Shown: positions 33,553 to 42,654, numbered from the stretch's first letter. The stretch is DNA of 64,000 nucleotides from Alistipes sp. (GCA_017532885.1 JAFXIS010000029.1:11065-75064), one strand, 5' to 3'. Notes: a model not told the origin generated them from the letters alone. Numbers and translations are program-made.

Positions 33553-35001
33553 ATGCTTGTAAAAGAGTTACAACCGCGCATCATCTGGGAGCAGTTTGAT
33601 GCCATAACAAAGGTACCCCGACCATCGAAAAAGGAGGGTAAAATAATTGAATTTCTGATTGCGTTCGCCCAGCAACATGGATTAGAGTGGCAGCGCGATG
33701 CGATTGGCAATGTAGTAATGCGCAAGCCCGCAACCGCAGGATATGAGGACCACCCGACTGTTATTTTGCAGTCGCATATGGATATGGTATGCGAGAAAAA
33801 CTCGGATGTGGAGTTTGATTTCGATAATGACGCTATCCGCACGAAGGTCGATGATGAGTGGGTGCGTGCCGAGGGTACAACCTTAGGTGCAGATTGCGGC
33901 ATCGGCATGGCGGCGGCAATGGCAATGCTCATAGACCCCGAGGTCGAGCATGGTCCACTTGAGGCACTATTTACGGTAGACGAGGAGACCGGACTCACGG
34001 GAGCCTTCGAGTTGGGCGAGGGCATGCTCACCGGCAAATACCTCATAAACCTCGACTCGGAGGATGAGGGAGAGATTTTCATCGGCTGTGCCGGAGGTGT
34101 TGATACCGTTGCAACCTTTACTTGTGAGCGTGAAGCAGCACCCGCAGGTCACGCTTTCTATCGCATGGATGTTGCCGATTTGCTCGGTGGACACTCAGGC
34201 GATGACATTGAGAAAGGTCGCGCCAACTCCAATAAAATCGTGGCTCGCTGGATTTACGAGGTTCAAAGCTCAATGGCGGCACGCCTTAGCTATATGGATG
34301 GAGGAAATCTGCGCAACGCCATTCCCCGTGAGGCTTACGCCGTCGTGGGCGTTCCCGAAGAGCATTGCACAGCTTTCGAGCAGCGTTTTAAGGAGTTTAC
34401 GGAGCAGGTGAAGGCCGAATTCAGCATCACCGAGCCCGATATGCGACTCTCGCTCACGAAGGTAGAGGCTGCACAGGAGGTATTGAGCCCCGAGGCCCAA
34501 AATCGTCTTGTGAGCGCACTCATTGGCGTACCGAATGGTGTTTTGGCAATGTCGATGGCGGTAAAGGGTTTGGTCGAGACATCGACAAACTTGGCTTCGG
34601 TAAAGTTTAAGGAGGAGAATAATGTCGTAGTGACCACTTCGCAGCGTTCATCTTTGGAGAGCGGCAAGGAGTGGGCAAAGCAGAGCGTAGAGGCGGTATT
34701 CGCATTGGCCGGCGCCGAGGTGGAGCATTCGGACGGTTATCCCGGCTGGGCACCTAATCCCGACTCGCACCTATTGCAGGTAACCGTACAGAGCTACGAG
34801 CAACTATTTGGCGTCACTCCTCGCGTAAGAGCCGTACATGCAGGTTTGGAGTGTGGTCTATTCCTCGAGAAGTATCCCCATTTGGAGATGGTATCTTTTG
34901 GTCCCACAATTCGCGGCGTACACTCTCCCGACGAGCGTTTGGAGATTGCAACGGTTGATAAATTCTGGATTTTATTGCAGGAGTGCATAAAGCGTATATA
35001 A
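33553..35001 (+). CDS. pepD: Aminoacyl-histidine dipeptidase (M20C, PepD)
   Basis: This 482-residue metallopeptidase has the M20 layout. The first zinc motif is QSHMDMVCE (near 75-83), the bridging Asp is in EGTTLGADCGIG (near 113), the general base and zinc Glu are in DEETGLTGAF (near 140), and NLDSEDEGEIFIGCAGG (near 165) is a PepD signature. The dimerisation or lid domain follows, with AGLECGLFLEKYP and FGPTIRGVHSPDE at the end. It hydrolyses Xaa-His and other dipeptides in the cytoplasm. TAAATTTG at 33516-33523 is the promoter box. A DUF4924 gene follows after 27 nt. Confidence 0.95.
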   Translation: MLVKELQPRIIWEQFDAITKVPRPSKKEGKIIEFLIAFAQQHGLEWQRDAIGNVVMRKPATAGYEDHPTVILQSHMDMVCEKNSDVEFDFDNDAIRTKVDDEWVRAEGTTLGADCGIGMAAAMAMLIDPEVEHGPLEALFTVDEETGLTGAFELGEGMLTGKYLINLDSEDEGEIFIGCAGGVDTVATFTCEREAAPAGHAFYRMDVADLLGGHSGDDIEKGRANSNKIVARWIYEVQSSMAARLSYMDGGNLRNAIPREAYAVVGVPEEHCTAFEQRFKEFTEQVKAEFSITEPDMRLSLTKVEAAQEVLSPEAQNRLVSALIGVPNGVLAMSMAVKGLVETSTNLASVKFKEENNVVVTTSQRSSLESGKEWAKQSVEAVFALAGAEVEHSDGYPGWAPNPDSHLLQVTVQSYEQLFGVTPRVRAVHAGLECGLFLEKYPHLEMVSFGPTIRGVHSPDERLEIATVDKFWILLQECIKRI

Positions 35002-35028
35002 TTCTCATACCACAAACCATTCCAAATT

Positions 35029-35586
35029 ATGGATATAGCACAAGCAAAACGCAAAGAGAACATCGCCGAATATATCCTCTATTTATGGCAATTGGAGGAT
35101 TTGTTGCGTGCGTTGCAATTCAGCCCCGAAGCCATCTACTCGCAACTTGTTGCTCCGCGACAAACTGAGGAGGAGCAGAAGCACATATATTTATTATGGT
35201 ATATGGATATTGTGAACCTGCTACGCAAGGAGGGCAAGGAAGAGAGTGGCCACCTGGAGCATACGCTGCACCTGATAGCCGACATGCACAACCTCCATCT
35301 GCAACTTATGCACAACCCCATAGGCGAGCATTATCGTGCGACATTTTCGAAGCTCCTGCCACAATTGCCACAGCTACGCGCTATGGTCAAAAAGGAGGAT
35401 ATTTCGGATACCGAACTCGCATTTCGCGCCTTATATGCCGCAATGCTGTATCGCATCAAAGGGGATACGAAACACGCCGAGACAATCAAAGATACCATCG
35501 AGTTGGTGTCGCCTGTGGTAGCCGAATTAGCCTCGATGTACGGCAAAGTGGAGCGTGGCGAGGTCGATTTATTCAAAGACATGTAA
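35029..35586 (+). CDS. DUF4924-family protein
   Basis: This 185-residue, mostly helical, soluble protein begins MDIAQAKRKENIAEYILYLWQLEDLLRA, which is characteristic of DUF4924, a Bacteroidetes family without known function. Other segments are LLWYMDIVNLLRKEGK and FRALYAAMLYRIKGD. No catalytic pattern is visible. It lies 27 nt after pepD and is likely co-transcribed, but a functional link is not shown. Confidence 0.8.
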   Translation: MDIAQAKRKENIAEYILYLWQLEDLLRALQFSPEAIYSQLVAPRQTEEEQKHIYLLWYMDIVNLLRKEGKEESGHLEHTLHLIADMHNLHLQLMHNPIGEHYRATFSKLLPQLPQLRAMVKKEDISDTELAFRALYAAMLYRIKGDTKHAETIKDTIELVSPVVAELASMYGKVERGEVDLFKDM

Positions 35587-35692
35587 CTTTCCGGCAAGCG
35601 TAAAAACTGCGCCACAAAGCTATTTGGAGGGTCTTTTGCCCATGTCCAATGATGAGTTTAAGGTCCTTTGAGATGTTTTTATTTGAAAAATT

Positions 35693-35724
35693 TTTGTTAA
35701 ATAAGAAAAAAGGTTTTACCTTTG
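35693..35724 (+). promoter_or_regulatory. rpmH promoter
   Basis: TTTG (35693-35696), a 20-nt spacer, then TACCTTTG (35717-35724): full consensus, fitting a highly expressed ribosomal gene. Confidence 0.8.
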
Positions 35725-35786
35725 CACTCCGCAGGAGAGTATTTCTGCGGATTTTTTAAGACACAAACACAAAAAACGATATCGTT

Positions 35787-35954
35787 ATGGCAATGAAAAG
35801 AACTTACCAGCCTTCTCGTCGTAAGAGAATCAACAAGCACGGATTCCGTCAGAGAATGGCTACTGCTAATGGCCGCAAGGTTTTGGCAGCGCGTCGCGCA
35901 AAGGGACGCAAGAAGTTGACCGTATCAGATGAGTCAACATTCAAGTATGCTTAA
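35787..35954 (+). CDS. rpmH: 50S ribosomal protein L34
   Basis: This short gene encodes 55 residues, [20 protein letters not shown] and onward through [20 protein letters not shown], the L34 signature. The family usually starts at MKRT, so the true start may be the second ATG at 35793. It is very basic and part of the 50S subunit. The C-terminus ([12 protein letters not shown]) is slightly extended relative to E. coli L34 (46 residues). It has its own consensus promoter and terminator; rnpA and dnaA are not adjacent. Confidence 0.95.
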   Translation: MAMKRTYQPSRRKRINKHGFRQRMATANGRKVLAARRAKGRKKLTVSDESTFKYA

Positions 35955-35978
35955 TTTTTCGATGTGAATCGAAAAAAT

Positions 35979-36013
35979 GAGAGGGAGTCGGACGCGGCTC
36001 CCTCTCGTTTTAT
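35979..36013 (+). terminator. rpmH terminator
   Basis: GAGAGGGAG (35979-35987) pairs with CTCCCTCTC (35998-36006), followed by GTTTTAT. A weaker hairpin TTTTTCGATGTGAATCGAAAAA precedes it directly after the stop. Confidence 0.85.
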
Positions 36014-36029
36014 CATAAACAGATAGTTT

Positions 36030-37034
36030 CTACCTTTCAAATTGGCTCTTTTGAGGGAATAGCTCTTCCAAGAAAGCCACCATGCGACGGCAATCATCCT
36101 CTGAGGTGCGCTCACTATCGTTCATGCAAATCATCAATGGATTTAATCGCCGAAGAATCGCCGAATAATCCTTCTTGCTCAATCTGATTCGATATGAATC
36201 CATGGCGTAACGATTTGTAAAAATTGCCCGCAACACCCCCATAACACCATGCACTCGGTCGAAGCGACCTACCCTACGCATCTTGGCACGACCAGTAGCA
36301 ACGGTATAATAATCTATAAAGCTACGATGCATATCTGCATCGTCACGAAAACGGCTATAAGCCGTACGCTGCCACTCATCCCCGAATAGCGACACACAAT
36401 ATTCAATATCACTTCGTCGATAGGCATCTATATTATGATGTGGAGCGTAAGGTATCATCCTTCCCGTAAGCGACTCCACCAACTCCTGCATATGCCACAA
36501 CATCTTGGTATAATTACCTCGCTTTACAAAGGTCACGCGATTAAATTGTCGTAGACGCACTATCGATTGTCCATCCTCGCTGAAAAACATGTCAGGCGTC
36601 ACCTCTCCGGAGAATAACATATCATCATTGCTAAATAGGAAGTGTTCGCTCAAATTGGGAATCTTGTGGAGGCAACTCTCTATTGCTGTGCTATTAAATG
36701 TCGGCAAGGCGTCCTTGGGTAATATCTCACTATGGTCTATAATTGATATTTTAGGATGGTTGGGATTTAACCATTCAGGGCATTGATTATCGGTAACAAT
36801 ATATATATGATTTATCCACGGAGCATACCTCTCAACCGAACGCAAAGAGTATCTTAGCTCGTCATTATTACGCCAACGGGCATCCGCCAATACTTGCTTG
36901 GAGATATCAACATCACCCGCCATTGATTTATATTCTTTATGCTTAGCTTGCCATTTGGGGTCATTGCCATCCACCCACAAATAGACCAAGTCGATGGGAA
37001 AATCCCTCGACAAGAAGTTGTTTTCGGTTTTCAT
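36030..37034 (-). CDS. Stealth-family capsular polysaccharide phosphotransferase
   Basis: The start at 37034 (MKTENNFLSRDFPIDLVYLW) is preferred to an ATG 27 nt upstream; this gives 334 residues. Stealth CR1 is DLVYLWVDGNDPKW, CR2 is RWRNNDELRYSLRSVERYAPWINHIYIVTD, the central acceptor/metal region contains HFLFSNDDMLF, and CR3/CR4 lie near PYAPHHNIDAYRR and the C-terminus. The family transfers hexose-1-phosphate from a nucleotide sugar to a growing glycan, and is homologous to the lysosomal GlcNAc-1-phosphotransferase. No capsule or glycosyltransferase genes are nearby, so it is an orphan. Start and end are clean. Confidence 0.9.
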   Translation of the reverse strand: MKTENNFLSRDFPIDLVYLWVDGNDPKWQAKHKEYKSMAGDVDISKQVLADARWRNNDELRYSLRSVERYAPWINHIYIVTDNQCPEWLNPNHPKISIIDHSEILPKDALPTFNSTAIESCLHKIPNLSEHFLFSNDDMLFSGEVTPDMFFSEDGQSIVRLRQFNRVTFVKRGNYTKMLWHMQELVESLTGRMIPYAPHHNIDAYRRSDIEYCVSLFGDEWQRTAYSRFRDDADMHRSFIDYYTVATGRAKMRRVGRFDRVHGVMGVLRAIFTNRYAMDSYRIRLSKKDYSAILRRLNPLMICMNDSERTSEDDCRRMVAFLEELFPQKSQFER

Positions 37035-37213
37035 AGTTGCATATTTAACAGTCCTATGCAAATATGAAACAAATATTTTACTCGCAGTAACTAAAATATA
37101 GCACTTTATAGTCTATTTAGTCCCTTTTGTCCCGACAAAGCAAACCAACAGATAATCAATTGGTTAAATCAGGAACTAAAGAGTCTTAAAAGTACAATAA
37201 GCATACTTGAAAA

Positions 37214-37244
37214 AAATCTGCCTGATTAAGAATCAGACAGATTT
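37214..37244 (-). terminator. Terminator of RNase P RNA gene
   Basis: Arms 37214-37227 and 37231-37244 form a nearly perfect 14-bp stem (AAATCTGTCTGATT on the minus strand), followed by more T on that strand. Confidence 0.85.
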
Positions 37245-37249
37245 CATTT

Positions 37250-37720
37250 AGCAAGGTCTATAAGCCGAGTTCTGTACCCCAGCCCCAACTTTAAGCCTAT
37301 TACAGCCAAAGCCTACAAGCATCGGGCCCCTATCATTTATCTACGACTGTAGTCACCCACAGCCTCCAGCAACCTACCCCTCGACATTGGACGAGCAACC
37401 CTTAATTGTCGATATACATGGTCTTGCAACCCGCAAGGCGTACTGCCGACGAACATTGCTGCCATCGCGGTGGGCTCTTACCCCGCCTTTTCACCCTTAC
37501 CCAAGCGGTAACCCCTCAATAGAATCGGCTCGCACCAACCCCATATCGGCCCCTCGGGCGGTTATTTTCTGTTACGCTACTACACCCTCACGGACATCGA
37601 GTCGTTAGCTCGTGCGGCGCTCTGTGTTGCTCGGACTTTCCTCCCCCTGCATCGCTCTCAACCGCAGTACAATTCCGCAGACGCAAGAACAATGGCAGGC
37701 AGCGATAGAGCAACCTTGCT
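37250..37720 (-). ncRNA. rnpB: RNase P RNA (class A)
   Basis: Read on the minus strand, this 471-nt region contains the universal RNase P core: GAGGAAAGTCCGAGC near the 5' side (CR-I), the P-loop region, and ACAGAACTCGGCTTATAGACC near the 3' end (CR-V). The ends AGCAAGGT and ACCTTGCT form helix P1. It cleaves 5' leaders from pre-tRNAs. The gene begins about 5 nt after the recJ stop codon and has its own terminator. It is larger than the E. coli RNA (377 nt), so some helices are extended. Ends are set from the P1 pairing. Confidence 0.95.
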
Positions 37721-37724
37721 ATAA

Positions 37725-39491
37725 CTATTTATTCTCCACATGCTTGATATCCTTAATACGCAACTGCGTACTAACGATACCGCGATAGTGATTCTCCACA
37801 ATCTGATAGCATACATCTATCGGACGACCGGCCTTCACCCACTCGTAGTGCATGGGCTGCTGGAAGGCGATAGACTGGATGCTGGTATTGGGCTTCTGCT
37901 TCTGGGTAAGGTCCATACGCAGATGCTCCTGCTCGGCTCCCACCAACTTGGCATCGCCATGCACACTCGCACCATATGTCACAAAAACCGGAGCAGCGTT
38001 TCCGGGACCAAACGGCTGGAAGCTATTGAGCTGACGATGGAACTGCGGGGTAATATCCGAGAACAACAGCTCGCTATCGATATCAACCTGCGGAACAAGA
38101 ATCTGCGGGTCGATATGCTCCTCGACATAGTCGTTGAAGCGCTTGGTGAACGCCTCCACATTCTCGGGTCGCATGGTAAGACCTGCGGCATACATATGAC
38201 CTCCGAAGTTCTCCAGCAAATCCGAGCATGACTCCACAGCCTGATACAAATCGAAGCCCTGAACCGAGCGCGCCGAGCCTGTAACAAAGCCGTTACTCAT
38301 CGTCAGAACCACCGTAGGGCGATAATAGGTTTCGATAAGGCGTGATGCCACGATACCCACAATACCCTTCATCCACTTGGGATTATAGATAACCGTACTC
38401 TTACGATTCTTCATATGGGGGTGCGACTCAATGTAGTCATGCGCCTCCTGCGTAACGCTGCGGTCAATATTCTTGCGGTCCTGATTATATGAGTCGATGA
38501 CATCGCAAAACTCGCGAGCCTGCTTCTCATTACCCTCAACCAGCAACTCCACAGCGGCAAAGCCTCCCGAAGGTGCGGCATTCTCGTCATTCTCGTCCAT
38601 ACGCATACGACCTGCGGCATTGATGCGGGGACCAATCTTAAAGACAATATCATCAATTGTGATATTTTGGCGGTCCAAGCCACAAATCTTAATGATGGAG
38701 AGCAATCCCGATGAAGGTTCACGATTCAGGCGCTCCAAACCATAATAGGCAAGGATACGGTTTTCGCCCGTCAAGGGAACAATATCAGATGCAATACTTA
38801 CAACAAGCAAATCCAACAGATGCTCAATATCCTTAAACGGAATGTTGTGCTTCTGTGCATAGGCTTGCACCAACTTAAATCCTACGCCACAGCCTGACAA
38901 CTCATCGAAAGGATAGTTGCAGTCCGGACGCTTCGGATCGAGAACAGCTACAGCCGCCGGAATTTCGTCGGCCGGAAGATGGTGGTCGCAGATAATGAAA
39001 TCTACGCCCTTCTCTCTCGCATAAACAACCTTTTCTACGGCTTTAATACCGCAATCCAGAGCAATTGCCAGCGTCACGCCCTTACGCGCAGCGAAGTCAA
39101 TACCCTTGACCGATATGCCGTAACCGTCATTATAACGGTCGGGGATGTAGAAAACCAAATTCTTGTGACCTATCTGTCGCAAAAATTTGTAAACCAACGC
39201 AATGGCAGTTGTGCCGTCTACATCGTAGTCGCCATAGACCATAATCTTCTCGTTATTCTCTACGGCACGCTCAATGCGCTCAACGGCCTTTGCCATATCC
39301 TTCATAAGGAAGGGGTCGTGCAGGTCGCTAAGTTGCGGGTTAAAGAACCTATTGGCCTTTTCTACGGTGTCTATGCCTCTCTGAACAAGTAGGTTCGTGA
39401 GAACAGCGGGCATTCTGAGGTGGGCCGCCAAGCGCTCCACAGCCTCCGCCTCGCCATGGGGTCTCACTACCCATCGCTTCTCTATAGGCAT
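37725..39491 (-). CDS. recJ: Single-stranded-DNA-specific exonuclease RecJ
   Basis: This 588-residue DHH nuclease has motif I MVYGDYDVDGTTA (near 85), motif II ALDCGIKA, motif III ICDHHLPADEIP (the DHH motif, near 160) and motif IV SIASDIVPL. The DHHA1 domain contains VASRLIETYYRPTVVL and the GGHMYAAGLT motif (near 455). A C-terminal OB fold (about 490-588) follows. It degrades ssDNA 5' to 3' in recombination and mismatch repair. It lies 14 nt after lipB and directly before rnpB. Length matches the family. Confidence 0.96.
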   Translation of the reverse strand: MPIEKRWVVRPHGEAEAVERLAAHLRMPAVLTNLLVQRGIDTVEKANRFFNPQLSDLHDPFLMKDMAKAVERIERAVENNEKIMVYGDYDVDGTTAIALVYKFLRQIGHKNLVFYIPDRYNDGYGISVKGIDFAARKGVTLAIALDCGIKAVEKVVYAREKGVDFIICDHHLPADEIPAAVAVLDPKRPDCNYPFDELSGCGVGFKLVQAYAQKHNIPFKDIEHLLDLLVVSIASDIVPLTGENRILAYYGLERLNREPSSGLLSIIKICGLDRQNITIDDIVFKIGPRINAAGRMRMDENDENAAPSGGFAAVELLVEGNEKQAREFCDVIDSYNQDRKNIDRSVTQEAHDYIESHPHMKNRKSTVIYNPKWMKGIVGIVASRLIETYYRPTVVLTMSNGFVTGSARSVQGFDLYQAVESCSDLLENFGGHMYAAGLTMRPENVEAFTKRFNDYVEEHIDPQILVPQVDIDSELLFSDITPQFHRQLNSFQPFGPGNAAPVFVTYGASVHGDAKLVGAEQEHLRMDLTQKQKPNTSIQSIAFQQPMHYEWVKAGRPIDVCYQIVENHYRGIVSTQLRIKDIKHVENK

Positions 39492-39505
39492 AACTTACAA
39501 TTTTA

Positions 39506-40225
39506 TTATTTATATATTTTAACATTTAATTTTTCGCTTAACTTGTTTACTACCTGCTGTTTAACCAGCTCGAAATCTACGGCGTGACCAACCTCCTTTT
39601 CGATGCTTGTAACGCCTTTATCTATAAAACCACAAGGGTTGATATGCTGAAAATAGCGCAAATCCGTAGCTACATTCAGCGCAAATCCATGCATCGTCAC
39701 AAAGCGTGACGAGCGAACTCCGATGGCGCAAATCTTCCTCGCTCGCGCCGTATCACAATCAATCCACACACCCGAAGCTCCTGCTATGCGTCCTGCCTGG
39801 ATGCCCCACTCTGCGACAACCTCAATGACGCTCTGCTCCAAGATGTCGATATACTCTCTCAGGCCGATGCCCACCTTCTCCAAATCCAAAATCGGATAGC
39901 CCACAATCTGCCCGGGGCCATGGAAGGTAACATCACCTCCTCGCTCAATATGATAGAACTCGGCTCCTATTTGTCGGAGATACGCCTCGCTGACGAGCAT
40001 ATTGCTCTCCTTACCGCTTTTGCCAAGAGTGTACACAGGATTATGCTCGACAAAGAGCAGCCAGCCGGCTCTTTCGGGCGTAATATCCTCATCCTCCGCA
40101 CCCGCCTTAACGGCAAGTATACGGTCGAAGAGTGAACGCTGCTTTTCCCAGCATTCACCATACGCCATACGGCCCAAATCTACATACTCTACCTCCTTCA
40201 TATCTCTGCTCAAAAGCCTCGCCAA
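39506..40225 (-). CDS. lipB: Octanoyl-[acyl-carrier-protein]:protein transferase LipB
   Basis: This protein of up to 239 residues (an in-frame ATG at 40201 begins MKEVEYVDLG and may be the true start) has the LipB motifs VYTLGKSGKESN, RGGDVTFHGPGQIVGYPIL (near 100) and GASGVWI, the catalytic Cys in HINPCGFIDKGVTS, and the Lys in KICAIGVRSSRFVTMHGFALNV. It transfers octanoate from ACP to lipoyl domains of 2-oxoacid dehydrogenases and GcvH. It lies between lipA and recJ, and the lipA-lipB pair forms the complete endogenous lipoate route. Confidence 0.95.
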   Translation of the reverse strand: MARLLSRDMKEVEYVDLGRMAYGECWEKQRSLFDRILAVKAGAEDEDITPERAGWLLFVEHNPVYTLGKSGKESNMLVSEAYLRQIGAEFYHIERGGDVTFHGPGQIVGYPILDLEKVGIGLREYIDILEQSVIEVVAEWGIQAGRIAGASGVWIDCDTARARKICAIGVRSSRFVTMHGFALNVATDLRYFQHINPCGFIDKGVTSIEKEVGHAVDFELVKQQVVNKLSEKLNVKIYK

Positions 40226-40245
40226 AGATTCAAGGAGAAAAACCC

Positions 40246-41139
40246 TTACGCTTTGGCTATCTTTTGCTTAACGCTTTCAAGTGCAGCATCAGCCAAGTAC
40301 GAAGAACGCACCATAGGCGCACTCGCACAATAGCTGAAACCCATCTCAAGGGCTTGGAGTCGGTACCAGTCAAATTTTTCGGGAGTGATATACGCCGCAA
40401 CGGGATAATGCTCCAACGAAGGCCTCAGGTACTGACCAAGCGTTACAATTTCGACACCCGCATCGCGCAGGTCCCGAAGTGTTTGCAATACTTCATCATC
40501 GCTCTCGCCAAGTCCGACCATCAGTCCACTCTTCGAGACCATACCCATCTTGGAGATTATCTCCAATGTGCGCAAACTTGTGCGATACTTCGCACGAGAA
40601 CGCACCTGAGGTGTGAGTCGCTCGACGGTTTCGATGTTGTGCCCGATAATATCGGGCTTGGATGCTGCCACAATCTCAATAAGGTCGGCTCGCGCATCCA
40701 AATCGGGAATAAGGAGCTCAATTGTTGCGTCTGGATTCTCGCGACGAATAGCCTCGGTTACGGCAGCCCAATGTCGGGCTCCGCCATCCGGCAAATCATC
40801 GCGCGTGACAGAAGTCACGACAACATGTCGAAGTCCCATAAGCCTTACGCTCTCGGCCACTTTCTGCGGCTCCGAAGGCTCCGGGGCAAGGGGTATGCCA
40901 GTCTTTGTAGCGCAGAACTTGCACCCGCGCGTACATATGTCGCCAAGAATCATGAATGTAGCCGTACGACGACGCCAACACTCTGCCTTATTGGGGCAAA
41001 GACCGCTACTGCAAATCGTATGTAGCGAATGCTCCTTCACGATGCGTTCTACCTCGGCAGAACCCTCGTTACTTTGCAGGCTAATCTTCAACCATTCCGG
41101 CTTCCTCAGCACATTTACCTTGTCATAAAACTTCGGCAT
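40246..41139 (-). CDS. lipA: Lipoyl synthase LipA
   Basis: The start at 41139 (MPKFYDKVNVLRKPEWLK) is chosen because the -7 box at 41167-41174 lies between it and the more distal ATG; this gives 297 residues. The auxiliary cluster Cys set is CSSGLCPNKAEC and the radical-SAM set CTRGCKFCAT; both are intact. VTSVTRDDLPDGGARHWA and the C-terminal RSSYLADA (Ser that ligates the auxiliary cluster) are LipA hallmarks. It inserts two sulfurs into octanoyl groups. lipB follows. Confidence 0.97.
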   Translation of the reverse strand: MPKFYDKVNVLRKPEWLKISLQSNEGSAEVERIVKEHSLHTICSSGLCPNKAECWRRRTATFMILGDICTRGCKFCATKTGIPLAPEPSEPQKVAESVRLMGLRHVVVTSVTRDDLPDGGARHWAAVTEAIRRENPDATIELLIPDLDARADLIEIVAASKPDIIGHNIETVERLTPQVRSRAKYRTSLRTLEIISKMGMVSKSGLMVGLGESDDEVLQTLRDLRDAGVEIVTLGQYLRPSLEHYPVAAYITPEKFDWYRLQALEMGFSYCASAPMVRSSYLADAALESVKQKIAKA

Positions 41140-41166
41140 TTTAAGTTCATTATTTTCCAATTGATG

Positions 41167-41174
41167 CAAAGATA
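41167..41174 (-). promoter_or_regulatory. -7 box of the lipA-lipB-recJ operon
   Basis: TATCTTTG on the minus strand, 27 nt before the preferred lipA start. No clear -33 element. Confidence 0.6.
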
Positions 41175-41310
41175 CGAAAAAAAACAAAAACGATGTTATT
41201 TTTATTGTAAAAATGGTAATATGTGACGATTTTTTTTATTACTTTTGCTCTGCGTGTAGAAAATCGGGGATTTTGCCCCATATTTGCACCACTTTGAAAC
41301 TACATTTACA

Positions 41311-41871
41311 ATGAAAAATACACTTAAATTCTACAAAGATTTCCCCAAGGAGGGAATCGTATTCGTGGATATAATTCCATTTCTGCAGGACAAGAAGATT
41401 TTTGCTCAGCTCACCGATGAATTGGGTAAGGTTGTTACCGCTCCCAACATTGCTGCACCCGAGGCTCGCGGATTCCTTTTCACAGCACCTCTGCTCATCT
41501 CGAAGCCCGAGGTTGAAAACATCATTCCCATCCGTAAGAGTGGTAAGTTACCGTTTTCGGAGGGCGATTTGCAGGAGATTTCGATTATGAAGGAGTATGG
41601 AGCCGACCACCTTTACTACCGCTTGAGCGATATCGCTGCGGGCAAGGTCGAGGGTGACAAAATCCATATTTCAATCATCGATGATGTATTGGCAACGGGC
41701 GGCACAGCCGAGGGCATTGCGCAGTCATTGCAAGGCCGCAAGATTACGAAGGATGGAGTTGAGTACGAGGTCGTTATTAACGAATTTATCTTCCTTGTCG
41801 AACTGGATTTCCTGAAGGGTGCCGAGCGCTTGGAGAAGATTGCTCCGGTAAAATCGCTGATTCACTTGTAA
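41311..41871 (+). CDS. apt: Adenine phosphoribosyltransferase
   Basis: The ATG at 41311 gives a 186-residue enzyme starting MKNTLKFYKDFPKEGIVFVD, the usual Apt opening. EARGFLFTAPLL, IRKSGKLPF and MKEYGADHLYYRLSD are the family segments, and ISIIDDVLATGGTAEG is the PRPP-binding loop. It makes AMP from adenine and PRPP. A TACTTTTG box lies at 41240-41247. It ends at a strong terminator, so it is monocistronic. Confidence 0.92.
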   Translation: MKNTLKFYKDFPKEGIVFVDIIPFLQDKKIFAQLTDELGKVVTAPNIAAPEARGFLFTAPLLISKPEVENIIPIRKSGKLPFSEGDLQEISIMKEYGADHLYYRLSDIAAGKVEGDKIHISIIDDVLATGGTAEGIAQSLQGRKITKDGVEYEVVINEFIFLVELDFLKGAERLEKIAPVKSLIHL

Positions 41872-41892
41872 AATCAAAATATGAATTGTTGA

Positions 41893-41918
41893 ACTCCACC
41901 TTGCGGGTGGAGTTTTTT
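41893..41918 (+). terminator. apt terminator
   Basis: ACTCCACC (41893-41900) pairs with GGTGGAGT (41906-41913), followed by six T. Confidence 0.9.
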
Positions 41919-41956
41919 ATTACAATTCACATATATAACATTTTTCTGACAAAAAC

Positions 41957-41986
41957 TTGCGGGGGGGGGAAATCTTGCTATATTTG
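41957..41986 (+). promoter_or_regulatory. Promoter with nine-G tract in its spacer
   Basis: TTG (41957-41959) and TATATTTG (41979-41986) are separated by 19 nt that include an uninterrupted run of nine G (41961-41969). A change in G number would alter the promoter spacing and thus expression of the outer-membrane protein downstream. Confidence 0.75.
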
Positions 41987-42032
41987 CAACCGTTAAAATT
42001 AATGAAAGTAACTTAACCCAAATTAGTAAATT

Positions 42033-42620
42033 ATGACAAAACGAATCATCACAATGCTCGTCGCTGCCTTTCTGGCCTTCGAGAGCGTAGCGCAGACCAC
42101 CGATGTTCGCCGCTTTGAGTGGGAGGTCGGAGTGGGCTTGGCCGATGGATTAAGCTCACTAAATCTCGACAAGTGTACCCCGGGCCCGAAGCTCTACACC
42201 GAGTTGCGATACAACATAAAGGCTCTGCCCATTGATGTGGGTATCCATGCTACATCGAGCTACTTTTGGCGTTCTGCCGAGCAGGTTCAAAATGCCGACC
42301 GACTGAAAACCACTGCGGTAAACATTATGGCCGTTGCCGACTATAACTTTCGTCGCGGCAAGAACCTCTCTTTTTTCGCTGGCGTAGGCCTTGGCCTTGG
42401 AATTTTGGATGTTACAGCACCCATATCGTTCGACAACACGCAAATGAATTGGAGCGGATACATCACAGGCGATAGAGCCGAGCGATTGGCTTTTATGCCC
42501 AGAGTAGGTGTCGAGTTGTGGAATCATCTGCGTGTTTCGCTTGCCCTGACAGCACAGGAGAAGGCAAACAACCAATATACGATTAATGTCGGTGTCGTTT
42601 TCGGCGGCGGCAGAAAGTAG
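42033..42620 (+). CDS. Outer-membrane beta-barrel-like protein
   Basis: This 195-residue protein begins MTKRIITMLVAAFLAFESVAQ, a signal peptide. The mature part shows alternating amphipathic strands typical of a small eight-stranded barrel: RFEWEVGVGLADGL, PKLYTELRYNIKALPIDVGIHATSSYFW, LSFFAGVGLGLGILDV, LAFMPRVGVELWNHLRVSLALTAQ, and a last strand QYTINVGVVFGGGRK. I infer an OmpA/OmpW-type porin-like fold in the outer membrane; ligand or role is unknown. Its promoter spacer contains a nine-G tract, which suggests on/off or graded phase variation. Terminator at 42655. Confidence 0.8.
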   Translation: MTKRIITMLVAAFLAFESVAQTTDVRRFEWEVGVGLADGLSSLNLDKCTPGPKLYTELRYNIKALPIDVGIHATSSYFWRSAEQVQNADRLKTTAVNIMAVADYNFRRGKNLSFFAGVGLGLGILDVTAPISFDNTQMNWSGYITGDRAERLAFMPRVGVELWNHLRVSLALTAQEKANNQYTINVGVVFGGGRK

Positions 42621-42654
42621 TAATATAAAATAATAATATTTTAATCGATTTTAG

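Noticed and set aside
37387..37608. 73-codon plus-strand frame
   Set aside because: Lies within the RNase P RNA gene on the opposite strand.
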